64,000 nucleotides of DNA from Robinsoniella peoriensis. Its GTDB lineage: Bacteria > Bacillota > Clostridia > Lachnospirales > Lachnospiraceae. The DNA is taken from positions 496,001 through 560,000 of the forward strand of contig NZ_JTGN01000002.1 of NCBI RefSeq assembly GCF_000797495.1. Direction: 5' to 3'. Shown here piece after piece: positions 31,757 through 40,789 of the stretch; within the stretch, counting starts at the first letter, position 1; each line of letters begins with the position of its first letter. Below the pieces are notes generated by a model. That model had not been told where the DNA came from. It saw nothing but the letters and a program-made list of their open reading frames with translations, and ran no database searches. Made by a program: the position numbers and the translations under genes.

Positions 31757-33025
31757 ATGAATCAAAAAACAACTTTATTCCACCGGGATTTCACACTGGT
31801 GGTAATCGGACAGATTATTTCCCTTTTTGGAAATGCAATTATTCGATTCGCACTGCCACTTTACCTGCTGAATATAACGGGATCTGCTGCTTATTTTGGG
31901 CTTGCCAGCGCACTGTCATTTATTCCAATGATTGTGTTAACTCCTATTGGAGGGATGATTGCAGACAGGGTGAATAAAAGAAATATTATGGTGGTACTGG
32001 ATTTTGCCACAGCAGCGCTCATAACCATATTTTCAATTACTATGGGGAGATTGAATCTGATTGTACTATTGATCATTACATTAATGATTCTTTATGGAAT
32101 ACAGGGGGTTTATCAGCCTGCTGTTCAGGCTAGTATGCCCCTGCTGGCAGATGAAGAACATTTACTGCAGGCGAATGCCGTGATCAATCAGGTCAGCGCA
32201 CTTTCTAATTTACTGGGTCCTATTATAGGAGGAATATTATTTGGATTATGGGGACTGACCCCGATTTTGGCAATTGGCGGTATTTGCTTTTTCTGCTCTG
32301 CGGTAATGGAGATTTTTATACGTATTCCAAATGTGAAGACTAGAAAAGCGACAAGTATTCTGGTATTAGTGAAAAGTGATTTTAAGGAAAGCATGACTTT
32401 TATTGTTAAAGAAAACCCCATTATCATGAAAGGTATCATGATTGTGGCAGCGTTTAATTTATTCCTGAGTTCTATGGTGATGGTATCCATGCCGGTTATG
32501 ATTACACAGACTCTGGGGATGCCGGACCAGATGTATGGATATGCCCAGGGGGCTTTGGCAGCAGGTGGGTTACTTGGGGGCATACTGACGGGTGTTCTGG
32601 CTAAAAAATTAAAGGTGGAGCAGACCTCATGGATGCTTTTAGGTTCTGCGATACTGTTAATTCCTATGGGGGCTGTGTTTTTAATTGATTGTACCCCAAT
32701 GGCTGCGTATATCATTATTACCATAAGCAGTTTTGGATTGATGGGTATGTCTACCATGTTCAGCGTGCAGATGCTATCTTTTGTTCAGGGGCAGACTCCG
32801 GCACATTTATTAGGAAAGGTAATTTCCTGGGTACTGGCATTGGCTATGTGTTCGCAGCCGGTTGGGCAGGCAATGTATGGAGCTCTATTTGAAAAATTTA
32901 AAATGACACCGCATATCGTTATTTTTGGTGCAGCTTTTATCTCAATTGTAATTGCATTAGCAGCAGGAAAAGTCTTCCGATCCATGGGACAGTCATTTGA
33001 AAAGGAAGAAGTGGGAAGTTATTAG
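31757..33025 (+). CDS. MFS efflux transporter
   Basis: 422 residues with 12 predicted membrane segments and the MFS motif A GGMIADRVNKRNIM between segments 2 and 3. It resembles the EntS/macrolide-efflux branch (FTLVVIGQIISLFGNAIIRFALPLYL at the N-terminus). It should export a drug or metabolite using proton motive force. GGAGG lies seven bases upstream of the ATG. The TetR-like gene directly upstream and the shared operator half-site make a local repressor/pump pair. Substrate unknown. Confidence 0.87.
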   Translation: MNQKTTLFHRDFTLVVIGQIISLFGNAIIRFALPLYLLNITGSAAYFGLASALSFIPMIVLTPIGGMIADRVNKRNIMVVLDFATAALITIFSITMGRLNLIVLLIITLMILYGIQGVYQPAVQASMPLLADEEHLLQANAVINQVSALSNLLGPIIGGILFGLWGLTPILAIGGICFFCSAVMEIFIRIPNVKTRKATSILVLVKSDFKESMTFIVKENPIIMKGIMIVAAFNLFLSSMVMVSMPVMITQTLGMPDQMYGYAQGALAAGGLLGGILTGVLAKKLKVEQTSWMLLGSAILLIPMGAVFLIDCTPMAAYIIITISSFGLMGMSTMFSVQMLSFVQGQTPAHLLGKVISWVLALAMCSQPVGQAMYGALFEKFKMTPHIVIFGAAFISIVIALAAGKVFRSMGQSFEKEEVGSY

Positions 33026-33037
33026 AGAAATATCTTG

Positions 33038-33074
33038 TACCAGGTTTTGAATTTACTCAAAACCTGGTTCTTTT
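33038..33074 (+). terminator. Rho-independent terminator after the MFS gene
   Basis: ACCAGGTTTTGA pairs exactly with TCAAAACCTGGT around a six-base loop, then TCTTTTG. Confidence 0.85.
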
Positions 33075-33122
33075 GTTATCTGAAAAAGAAATCTTATTCC
33101 GGGAACAGTAAGAAATTAAAAG

Positions 33123-33151
33123 TTGAAATAAGTCAAAAAACCTCGTATAAT
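33123..33151 (+). promoter_or_regulatory. Promoter of the parA-like gene
   Basis: TTGAAA (33123-33128), a 17-base spacer and consensus TATAAT (33146-33151), 45 bases upstream of the ATG. Confidence 0.75.
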
Positions 33152-33195
33152 CAATTTTATATAAGAAATATCTATGAAATAAAGCGAGGTGCCTG

Positions 33196-33987
33196 ATGAA
33201 AGAAACAAAAGTCATTTGTTTTACGAATAATAAAGGAGGAAGTGGTAAATCTACTACCTGCTCTAATGTAGGATGTGCTATGGCTATGGCCGGGAAAAAA
33301 GTGCTTTTGATCGATGCGGATATGCAGCTGAATTTATCACTGTCATTTTTTACAGAGGATGAGGTATTAGAATTTGCTACAGGCGATAAGAATCTTTATC
33401 AGGCGATAAAGGCCCAAAAGGACTTGAGTGATTACATAGTTTCTACCGCTTATGAGAATCTGGATCTGATTCCTTCTTCTACTTTAATGAGTTCTATTGA
33501 ATATGAATTGTTTACAAAATGGCAGAGAGAATTAATTCTGAAAAAGTGTCTTGAGAAGGTTCGTACATCCGGTATCTACGATTATATACTGATTGATGCA
33601 CCTCCTACGCTTGGAGGATGGGTAATGAACATACTCTGTGCATCCGATCAGGTAATCATACCGGTAGAAGCCAGTCCCTGGGGCTTATTTGGCCTGGCAA
33701 ATATGTTTGATTTTTTAAATGAGGTTAAGCAGATTTCAACAGAACTGAAACTGTTGGGAATTGTAGTAACAAAAGTAGATACCAGAAAGAATTATTTTAA
33801 ACAGACAATGGAAACATTAAAGGAGATGGAAGATATCCATTTATTCGAATCTTATATTCGGGTGGACAGTTCTATCGAATGGTCACAGGATAACAGCGCA
33901 CCGGTAGTTGCCTATAAAAAGAGCAGCAGAAGTGCAAAAGAATATACAGCATTGGCAGAGGAGGTACTGGAAATTGGCAGTAGGTAG
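33196..33987 (+). CDS. ParA/Soj-family ATPase
   Basis: 263 residues. Deviant Walker A NNKGGSGKSTTCSNVG (~11-25), Walker A' DADMQLNLSL (~41), Walker B DYILIDAPP (~133). These ATPases position DNA or protein cargo along the nucleoid. No ParB gene or parS palindrome is visible; the partner is instead a Lys/Ala-rich protein encoded just downstream. True chromosomal parA normally lies near the origin with parB, so this is probably an orphan ParA-type positioning ATPase. A MinD-like role is less likely because no C-terminal amphipathic helix is seen. Confidence 0.85.
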   Translation: MKETKVICFTNNKGGSGKSTTCSNVGCAMAMAGKKVLLIDADMQLNLSLSFFTEDEVLEFATGDKNLYQAIKAQKDLSDYIVSTAYENLDLIPSSTLMSSIEYELFTKWQRELILKKCLEKVRTSGIYDYILIDAPPTLGGWVMNILCASDQVIIPVEASPWGLFGLANMFDFLNEVKQISTELKLLGIVVTKVDTRKNYFKQTMETLKEMEDIHLFESYIRVDSSIEWSQDNSAPVVAYKKSSRSAKEYTALAEEVLEIGSR

Positions 33988-34084
33988 AGGAAGCATCATG
34001 AGAGCAGCGAAATCCGGAAGTAAAAAGGAAAATAATATAGAGTTTATGACACAGGCAACAGAAAATCAAGTGGAGGAAAAAAGT

Positions 34085-34498
34085 ATGGCAGAAGAGAAGC
34101 AGGAAGTAAAAGAAGCAGCTGAAATGCCGGCAGAAGAACAAAAGGAATCTGTTAAATCAGAAACAAAAGCGGAAGTGTCTGCAGCTGAAAAACCAGTGAA
34201 AAAAACGACCAGAAGAAAAACTGCGCCTAAGGAAGAGCCGGTAACGAAGGAAGAGCCAGATAAAAAGGCTGAACTGGCAAAGAAGGCAGAACCAGCTAAA
34301 AAAGCGGCTTCGGCAAAGAAAACGGCTGCAGTAAAAACAACATCAAAAGCAGCACCTGTGAAAAAAGCAGCTGCAAAAACAAAGGCTCCGGCACGAGTAA
34401 AAAAGGAAACGAAAGAAACCGTTGTGGTTGAACAGGAAACAGGGGTACAGAAGAATTATATCGGTATTAAGGATAAAATGCCCACTTATTTATTATAA
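34085..34498 (+). CDS. Lys/Ala-rich basic protein partner of the ParA-like ATPase
   Basis: 137 residues if started at ATG 34085, which has GGAGG eight bases upstream. An ATG at 33998 (AGAGGA upstream, 166 residues) is a good alternative, and the frame stays open into parA. The middle is low-complexity Lys/Ala/Pro/Glu (KKAEPAKKAASAKK), like histone-H1-type or nucleoid-binding tails, and the end (NYIGIKDKMPTYLL) looks ordered. It may tether ParA to DNA or to a cargo (inference). Composition makes homology calls unreliable. Confidence 0.6.
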   Translation: MAEEKQEVKEAAEMPAEEQKESVKSETKAEVSAAEKPVKKTTRRKTAPKEEPVTKEEPDKKAELAKKAEPAKKAASAKKTAAVKTTSKAAPVKKAAAKTKAPARVKKETKETVVVEQETGVQKNYIGIKDKMPTYLL

Positions 34499-34607
34499 AA
34501 AGTTTTTTCAGAATACCTTTCTTTTCCAGCATTTATTATACGGCAGCAGCGGGTTTTGGATTAGGTAGATTTCAATGTGGATTTTTGTTGTTTTCTAGGA
34601 TTTAAAC

Positions 34608-34655
34608 TTGCGAATCCCAAATAAATGTGGTATATTAATGTTAATATGTTAACAA
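34608..34655 (+). promoter_or_regulatory. Promoter and Rex-type operator of the PduQ-like gene
   Basis: TTGCGA (34608-34613), 17-base spacer, TATATT (34631-34636). Then ATGTTAATATGTTAACAA (34638-34655) matches the Rex consensus with one mismatch. The operator again follows the -10 directly, as at adhE. Confidence 0.75.
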
Positions 34656-34688
34656 TGACAAAAAAGTGATAAAGAAGGGACGGGAATC

Positions 34689-35843
34689 ATGAATAGTTTT
34701 GATATTAAGACGAAGATATATTTCGGTGACAATGCATTAGACCGTTTGACAGATATTCCATATCAGAAAATAATGATTATAACAGATCCGTTTGTAGTCC
34801 AGAGCGGTATGATCGAACTGGTAACAAGACGATTGGACAAGAGTGGGAAAGAATATTCCATATACAAGGATGTAGTGCCGGATCCACCGATTGAAAAAGT
34901 AGTTTTAGGCGTAAAAGCACTGTTGGAATATCAGCCGGAAGCAATTGTTGCAGTAGGCGGCGGTTCCGCGATTGATTCCGCAAAAGGTATGCGCGAGTTT
35001 GCTACAAAGCTTGGTGCAAAAGAAGAAATGGCTTTAATTGCAATACCTACTACAAGTGGTACAGGCTCTGAAGTAACGTCATTTTCTGTCATTTCCGACC
35101 CGGTAGAACAGATTAAATATCCACTGGTTTCTGAAAGCCTGCTTCCAACCGAAGCGATTTTAGATGCAGAGCTGACCAGAAGTGTTCCGCCTGCAATCAC
35201 AGCAGATACCGGAATGGATGTATTTACCCATGCGTTAGAAGCATATGTAAGTACCGAAAATCAGGAATTTGCAGCAGCATTATCCGAAAAAGCAATTGAA
35301 ATCTGCGGCAGCTTCTTATTACGTGCTTACCTGGATGGAAGCGACACACATGCCAGAAAGAAAATGCATATTGCATCTTGTCTTGCAGGACTTGCATTTA
35401 ACTCCGCTTCGCTGGGGATTAATCACAGTATGGCACATCAGCTGGGGGCAAGATTCCATATTCCTCATGGACGTGCGAATGCAATGCTGCTGCCATTTAT
35501 TATTCAATATAACAGTTACATAAGCAAACACAGCAGAAGTCAGAAGGAATACCCGAAACAGGTTAAAAAATACGTAACGATCGCAAGAATCTTAGGACTT
35601 CAGAACTTTAATACAATCACTACCATTAGAGCATTGGTAGCCTGGGTACAGTTCATGTTAAGAGAAATGGATATTCCGCTTTGTATTGCACAGACTGGAA
35701 AATGCACAAAAGAAGAATATTTTGCAGCAATTCCGGCTATGGCGGATGCAGCTTTAGCGGATGCCTGTACACCAACCAATCCAAGAGTTCCAACCAAAGA
35801 TGATATTATGGACATCTACGAACGTCTCTGGGATGTAAATTAA
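34689..35843 (+). CDS. Iron-containing alcohol dehydrogenase (PduQ-like)
   Basis: 384 residues. Type III alcohol dehydrogenase motifs are VAVGGGSAIDSAKGM (NAD binding, ~92), PTTSGTGSEVTSF (~140), and the iron ligands DVFTHALEAYVS, GINHSMAHQLGARFHIPHGRANAML. It is closest by memory to 1-propanol dehydrogenase PduQ, but no propanediol microcompartment genes are nearby, so a general aldehyde reductase role is likely. Rex-type control ties it to NADH disposal together with adhE. Its C-terminal half resembles the alcohol dehydrogenase half of AdhE (PTNPRVPTKDDI versus GANPRYPLMKEI). Confidence 0.9.
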   Translation: MNSFDIKTKIYFGDNALDRLTDIPYQKIMIITDPFVVQSGMIELVTRRLDKSGKEYSIYKDVVPDPPIEKVVLGVKALLEYQPEAIVAVGGGSAIDSAKGMREFATKLGAKEEMALIAIPTTSGTGSEVTSFSVISDPVEQIKYPLVSESLLPTEAILDAELTRSVPPAITADTGMDVFTHALEAYVSTENQEFAAALSEKAIEICGSFLLRAYLDGSDTHARKKMHIASCLAGLAFNSASLGINHSMAHQLGARFHIPHGRANAMLLPFIIQYNSYISKHSRSQKEYPKQVKKYVTIARILGLQNFNTITTIRALVAWVQFMLREMDIPLCIAQTGKCTKEEYFAAIPAMADAALADACTPTNPRVPTKDDIMDIYERLWDVN

Positions 35844-35859
35844 TAAATAGATACGAAAT

Positions 35860-35914
35860 AGGGCCGCACAAGAGCATTTTTCAGAGATGATCTTGTGTTT
35901 GGCTCTGTTTTTTG
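35860..35914 (+). terminator. Rho-independent terminator
   Basis: CACAAGA pairs with TCTTGTG, extended by imperfect GGGCCG/TTGGCTC pairing, followed by TTTTTT. It ends the dehydrogenase transcript. Confidence 0.65.
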
Positions 35915-35922
35915 GAGAGAAT

Positions 35923-36855
35923 ATGAAAAAAGATGCGGGTCATTATTTGACAAATCCCTGGATAGTAGGAATACTTGCCGTGATCAGCACTGCTTTGTGG
36001 GGAAGTGCGTATCCCTGTGTGAAATCGGGATATGAGATCTTTCAGATAGCTGCAGAGGATATTGGATCAAAAATTTTATTTGCGGGCTATCGATTTTTCC
36101 TTGCAGGGATCATGACGTTTGTTTTTGTATGGATACTAAAGAAAAGATTCCCGGTTCCGGTTCGGAAAATGATACCCGGAATATTGGGACTGGGTGTGGT
36201 ACAGACCACGATACAGTACATTTTTTTCTATATCGGAGTTGCGAATACCACCGGTGTAAAAGGATCAATCATTAGTGCGTCGAATTCCTTTTTTACCATA
36301 TTACTGGCTCATTTTTTTATGAAAAGTGAGAAGCTGAATATTCAAAAATGTGTGGGGTGTCTTCTTGGGTTTGGAGGAGTCATTCTTACTAATTTTTCCC
36401 TGAGTGGATGGGATACATCTTTTTCAATTCAGGGGGAAGGATTTTTGATGATTTCTGCATTGGCATATTCTGTGGCTTCTTTGTGGTCAAAGCGGCTTGC
36501 GCAAAAAGAAGATCCCATTTTGATTACTGCATTGCAGCTCTTATCTGGAGGTGCTCTGTTAATTGGAATAGGATTTTTAAGCGGTGGAAAAATTGTCAGC
36601 GGATTCTCTGCATCCGGGTTACTTCTGCTTTTATATATGGCATTTATATCCTCTGCAGCATTTTCCATATGGACGATTCTGCTGAAATATAATCCCGTGG
36701 GAAAGGTAGCGATCTATGGGTTTATGATTCCGGTGTTTGGAGTGTTTTTATCTGCAATTTTCCTTCAGGAGAATGCCTTTACCCTGAGAAATCTTGGGGC
36801 ATTGATTCTCGTCAGTGCCGGAATTATAGTCGTTAACAGGCGTAAGATAAAGTAG
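35923..36855 (+). CDS. EamA/DMT-family transporter
   Basis: 310 residues from ATG 35923 (GGAGAG upstream). Ten membrane segments fall in two EamA repeats, with the N-terminal signature ALWGSAYPCVKSGYEIF and a second-repeat LAYSVASLWSKRLAQK. Members export amino acids or metabolites. No regulator or operon partner is adjacent. The start lies just past the preceding terminator, so its promoter must overlap that hairpin or it depends on read-through. Substrate unknown. Confidence 0.85.
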   Translation: MKKDAGHYLTNPWIVGILAVISTALWGSAYPCVKSGYEIFQIAAEDIGSKILFAGYRFFLAGIMTFVFVWILKKRFPVPVRKMIPGILGLGVVQTTIQYIFFYIGVANTTGVKGSIISASNSFFTILLAHFFMKSEKLNIQKCVGCLLGFGGVILTNFSLSGWDTSFSIQGEGFLMISALAYSVASLWSKRLAQKEDPILITALQLLSGGALLIGIGFLSGGKIVSGFSASGLLLLLYMAFISSAAFSIWTILLKYNPVGKVAIYGFMIPVFGVFLSAIFLQENAFTLRNLGALILVSAGIIVVNRRKIK

Positions 36856-36932
36856 TTAAAGTAAATGTGCACAGAATACAGGGCTGTAACTTATGCGTTT
36901 TTCTGAAATGCAAAAAATCAGGAGAATTGGAG

Positions 36933-36961
36933 TTGCCAGCCGTGTATATCTGTGCTATGAT
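36933..36961 (+). promoter_or_regulatory. malQ promoter
   Basis: TTGCCA (36933-36938), 17-base spacer, extended -10 TG-N-TATGAT (36953-36961). Confidence 0.75.
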
Positions 36962-36971
36962 AATTATAGAA

Positions 36972-36998
36972 TTGGAAACGGTACCGATAACGTTACCG
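36972..36998. promoter_or_regulatory. Overlapping cre-like and LacI/MalR-like operators before malQ
   Basis: TTGGAAACGGTACCG (36972-36986) fits the CcpA cre pattern WTGNAANCGNWNNCW with one mismatch. CGATAACGTTACCG (36985-36998) is a near-palindrome centred on AACGTT, typical of LacI-family sites. Both lie just downstream of the -10, suited to repression. Confidence 0.6.
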
Positions 36999-37032
36999 GA
37001 AACAGATAAAGAAGAACAGAGGAGGCACTTAT

Positions 37033-38517
37033 ATGAGAGCCAGTGGAATGTTATTACCGATAGCCAGCCTTCCATCTAAGTATGGAATTGGCACATTTTC
37101 AAAAAGCGCATATGATTTTGTAGATATATTAAAGGCGGCAGGCCAGAAGTTCTGGCAGATTCTTCCTCTAGGTCCTACGGGGTATGGGGATTCACCATAC
37201 CAGTCATTTTCTACCTATGCTGGAAATCCATATTTCATTGATCTGGACCAGCTGGTGGAAGAAGGATTGTTAAGTGAAAAAGAATGTAAGTCTTTTGATT
37301 TTGGTACAAATAGAAGACATATTGATTATGGAAAGATCTATGACTCCCGATTTCTCCTTTTACGGAAAGCTTACGAGCACTGTGAATTAGAAGGAAATCA
37401 GGATTACCAGAAATTCTTAGCAGAGAATGAGGAATGGCTGGATGATTATTGCCTGTATATGGCGGTAAAAAATCATTTTGACGGAGTCAGCTGGGACCAT
37501 TGGGATGAGGATATCCGGCTTCGTAAACCGGAGGCAATGGAAAAGTACAGGAATCTGTATGAAGATGAAATTAATTTTTTCCGCTTTCAGCAGTTTAAGT
37601 TCCAGGAACAATGGTATGCATTAAAGAAATACGCAAATCAAAGCGGTGTGGAGATTATTGGAGACATTCCCATTTATGTAGCATTTGACAGCGCAGATAC
37701 CTGGGCGCGTCCGGATTTATTTCAGTTTGATGCTGAGAATCTGCCCATCGATGTAGCTGGGTGCCCTCCGGATGGATTTTCAGCTACAGGCCAGTTGTGG
37801 GGGAATCCTCTGTATAAATGGGAATATCACAAAGAGACCGGATATGTATGGTGGGCAAAACGTATGGAACGGTGTTTCCGCCTTTACGACATTGTGAGGG
37901 TAGATCATTTCCGGGGATTTGATGAATATTACGCGATTCCTTATGGAAATAAGACTGCAGAAAATGGATGTTGGAAAAAGGGTCCGGGACTGGATCTGTT
38001 CAGGCAGTTAAGGAAGCAGTTAGGGGAAATGCGGGTGATTGCGGAAGATCTCGGATATTTAACTCCAAGTGTTATACAGATGGTGGAAGAGAGCGGATTC
38101 CCGGGGATGAAAGTGCTGGAATTTGCATTTGATTCCAGGGAACCAAGTAATTACCTGCCTCATAACTATGACAAGAACTGTGTGGTTTATACCGGTACCC
38201 ACGATAACCAGACACTGAGAACCTGGTATTATGAAATGGCAGAGGAAGACCGGGAGCTTGCTAAAGAATATATGAATCTGTATGGCAGAAGCGATGAAGA
38301 AATTCACTGGGAGTTCATTCGTTTGGCACTTTCCAGTGTGGCAATGCTGGCGGTAATACCGGTACAGGATTATCTTTATCTGGATTCCGATGCCAGAATT
38401 AATACGCCGTCTACTTTAGGTGATAATTGGACCTGGCGTTTAACCGATGAAGATTTTGATGAAGAATTGATTAGCAAAATCAGAAAACTTTGTGTTTTAT
38501 TTGGCAGAAGTGAGTAA
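37033..38517 (+). CDS. malQ: 4-alpha-glucanotransferase (amylomaltase)
   Basis: 494 residues, a normal GH77 length. It disproportionates maltodextrins, releasing glucose, in the cytoplasm. Family motifs are SKYGIGTFSKSAYDFVDILKAAG and LPLGPTGYGDSPYQSFS at the N-terminus, GDIPIYVAFDSADTWA, the nucleophile region VRVDHFRGFDEYYAIP, the acid/base VIAEDLGYLTPSV and the third Asp in GTHDNQTLRTWY. GGAGG lies eight bases before the ATG. Promoter-proximal cre-like and LacI-like sites, plus the adjacent LacI-family gene, suggest control by maltose signals and carbon catabolite repression. It is not part of a longer mal operon here. Confidence 0.95.
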   Translation: MRASGMLLPIASLPSKYGIGTFSKSAYDFVDILKAAGQKFWQILPLGPTGYGDSPYQSFSTYAGNPYFIDLDQLVEEGLLSEKECKSFDFGTNRRHIDYGKIYDSRFLLLRKAYEHCELEGNQDYQKFLAENEEWLDDYCLYMAVKNHFDGVSWDHWDEDIRLRKPEAMEKYRNLYEDEINFFRFQQFKFQEQWYALKKYANQSGVEIIGDIPIYVAFDSADTWARPDLFQFDAENLPIDVAGCPPDGFSATGQLWGNPLYKWEYHKETGYVWWAKRMERCFRLYDIVRVDHFRGFDEYYAIPYGNKTAENGCWKKGPGLDLFRQLRKQLGEMRVIAEDLGYLTPSVIQMVEESGFPGMKVLEFAFDSREPSNYLPHNYDKNCVVYTGTHDNQTLRTWYYEMAEEDRELAKEYMNLYGRSDEEIHWEFIRLALSSVAMLAVIPVQDYLYLDSDARINTPSTLGDNWTWRLTDEDFDEELISKIRKLCVLFGRSE

Positions 38518-38636
38518 GACAATGGGATAGATAAAACCGGAGCAGAGGATAGTACTGCATTACATCTTATTTTTCTTGTATTTTTATTCATCAGTTGATA
38601 TACTTTTACTATTAGATAGTGGGAAGAGGAAGATCA

Positions 38637-39668
38637 ATGGAAACTATTACGATTAAGGATATAGCAAAGTTATGCGGTGTTGGTGTGAGTACGGTGTCCA
38701 GGGCGATGAATAATCATCCGGATATTAATGAAGAAACGAAGCAGAAAATCATGGAAGTGATTAAGGATTATCATTATGTCCCCAACAACAGCGCAAGGAA
38801 TTTAAAGCGTGCAGATGCAAAGGCAATTGCAGTATTAATTAAGGGGATTACGAACCCGTTTTTCAGCAAAATGATCAAAATATTTGAGCAGGAAATTCAG
38901 GAGAAAAAATATACATTTGTCCTGCAGCATGTGGATGACCACCAGGATGAGGTGGATGTTGCAATCCGCCTGGAAAAGGAAAAAAGATTGAATGGAATTG
39001 TATTTTTAGGCGGTCATTTTTCCCATTCCAGAGAGAAGCTGGAGCAGATTCCAGTTCCCTTTGTACTCAGTACAATCGGTCTGCGGGACCAATCCGGCAG
39101 TGAAAGGTATTCCAGTGTCTACGTGGATGATGTAAAGGAAAGTGCCAAGATGGTAAGTTACCTGATTGAGCAGGGACACCGTAAAATTGCTATAATCGCA
39201 TCCGGTGAGGATGATGAGAGTATTGGAAGGCTCCGGCTGGAGGGGTACAGAAGGGCGCTGGAGGAACATGGTATTGAATACGATGAATCCTATGTAGCCC
39301 GGATGAAGGACGATGTGGATAGTTATTCAATGGAAAACGGTTATGCAGTTACGAAGGAACTGCTGGAATCAGGAAAAGATTTTACGGCTATCTTTGCAAT
39401 TTCTGACAGTATTGCAATTGGATGCTGCAAGGCTATTTTTGATGCCGGAAAGAGTGTGCCGGAGAACTATTCGGTAGCGGGATTTGACGGTCTGGAAATG
39501 GCGGCTTATTATCATCCGTCTGTCACAACAATAAAACAGCCGGTAGAGGAAATGGCAGAAGCTACGATAAAAATGCTCTTTGATGTGATCTTAAACGGTG
39601 CACGGGAACAACAGAGAGTATTTGATGGAGAACTAATAGAGGGAAAATCCGTAAAAAGGATAGAGTGA
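38637..39668 (+). CDS. LacI-family regulator, MalR-like
   Basis: 343 residues from ATG 38637 (AGAGGA upstream). The DNA-binding head TIKDIAKLCGVGVSTVSRAMNNHPDINEETKQKIMEVI and hinge YVPNNSARNLKRADAKAI are complete. The effector domain ends SVAGFDGLEMAAYYHPSVTTIKQP, characteristic of the family. Position directly after malQ and the palindromic operator before malQ support regulation of maltodextrin metabolism, probably as a repressor (inference). A copy of that operator also lies near the tetR promoter at 30895. Confidence 0.87.
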   Translation: METITIKDIAKLCGVGVSTVSRAMNNHPDINEETKQKIMEVIKDYHYVPNNSARNLKRADAKAIAVLIKGITNPFFSKMIKIFEQEIQEKKYTFVLQHVDDHQDEVDVAIRLEKEKRLNGIVFLGGHFSHSREKLEQIPVPFVLSTIGLRDQSGSERYSSVYVDDVKESAKMVSYLIEQGHRKIAIIASGEDDESIGRLRLEGYRRALEEHGIEYDESYVARMKDDVDSYSMENGYAVTKELLESGKDFTAIFAISDSIAIGCCKAIFDAGKSVPENYSVAGFDGLEMAAYYHPSVTTIKQPVEEMAEATIKMLFDVILNGAREQQRVFDGELIEGKSVKRIE

Positions 39669-39714
39669 GAATGAGATAAAGTATCTGCAGGATATGGGAG
39701 TGTAAAATATTGTG

Positions 39715-39765
39715 ATTAAAAGAGAGTGAAAAAAGTTTCTTCGAACTTATGCACTCTCTTTTAAT
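39715..39765. terminator. Strong hairpin terminator
   Basis: ATTAAAAGAGAGTG pairs exactly with CACTCTCTTTTAAT across a 23-base loop. It ends the malQ/malR-like region. From here to the ecfA promoter nothing else is evident. Confidence 0.8.
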
Positions 39766-39867
39766 TTTCATTTTAGAGAATTGTTCGAAAGGGGCGCTAT
39801 TCATCCATTGCTTTTTTATTTTAGAAAATATATAGAATCATTTTAGAAATTCTGGGCGCGAAAGTCC

Positions 39868-39896
39868 TTGTAAAAAATCATTAAATCATATACAAT
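39868..39896 (+). promoter_or_regulatory. Promoter of the ecf operon
   Basis: TTGTAA (39868-39873), 17-base spacer, TACAAT (39891-39896), 48 bases before the first ecfA start. Confidence 0.6.
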
Positions 39897-39943
39897 ATAC
39901 AAAGATTATAATTGTTAACGATTAAACTAAAACAGGTGACAAT

Positions 39944-40789
39944 ATGGGAATTATAAAAGCAAGTAAGCTTGTATATGAATATTTTAAATATGGGGAAGAC
40001 GGAAATGTAGAATCTACCCAAAGAGCGATTGATCATGTGGATCTGGATGTGAAAAAAGGGGATTTTATTGCAATATTGGGTCATAATGGCTCTGGAAAGT
40101 CTACCCTGGCAAAGCATTTGAACGCGATTCTGATACCTACGGAAGGAACGCTGTATGTGGATGGGATGGATACCCGGGATGATAACAAGGTGTGGGAGAT
40201 ACGGCAGACTGCAGGCATGGTATTCCAGAATCCGGATAATCAGATTATAGGAACGGTAGTGGAAGAAGATGTTGGGTTCGGACCGGAAAATATGGGAGTG
40301 GAGTCCAAGGAAATCTGGGAACGGGTTGAGGAGAGTCTGAAAGCAGTCGGCATGTGGGAATATCGGGAAGCATCTCCGAATAAACTTTCCGGCGGACAAA
40401 AGCAGCGCGTTGCCATTGCAGGTGTCGTGGCGATGCATCCAAAGTGTATTGTTCTGGATGAGCCAACTGCTATGCTAGACCCAACCGGCAGAAAAGAAGT
40501 AATCCGTACCGTAAGAGCTTTAAATCAGGTAGAAGAGGTGACGGTAATTCTGATCACCCACTATATGGAAGAAGTGGTACATGCTGATAAAGTTATTGTG
40601 ATGGATGAGGGCAGAGTTGTAATGCAGGGAACGCCCAAAGAAATTTTCTCACAGGTGGAAACCCTGAAAAAATATCGTCTGGATGTTCCTCAGGTAACGC
40701 TGTTGGCTCATGAGTTAAAAAAGGCAGGTGCAGATCTGCCGGAAGGTATTTTAAGTGTAGATGAGTTGGTGAATGAACTATGTCGATGA
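39944..40789 (+). CDS. ecfA1: Energy-coupling factor transporter ATPase 1
   Basis: 281 residues. Walker [10 protein letters not shown] (~46), Q-loop [23 protein letters not shown] (characteristic of EcfA), signature [13 protein letters not shown], Walker [14 protein letters not shown], switch His in LITHYMEE. It pairs with EcfA2 and EcfT to energise uptake of vitamins and metals by interchangeable S components, none of which is encoded here. AGGTGA precedes the ATG. It overlaps ecfA2 by 10 bases. Confidence 0.95.
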   Translation: MGIIKASKLVYEYFKYGEDGNVESTQRAIDHVDLDVKKGDFIAILGHNGSGKSTLAKHLNAILIPTEGTLYVDGMDTRDDNKVWEIRQTAGMVFQNPDNQIIGTVVEEDVGFGPENMGVESKEIWERVEESLKAVGMWEYREASPNKLSGGQKQRVAIAGVVAMHPKCIVLDEPTAMLDPTGRKEVIRTVRALNQVEEVTVILITHYMEEVVHADKVIVMDEGRVVMQGTPKEIFSQVETLKKYRLDVPQVTLLAHELKKAGADLPEGILSVDELVNELCR

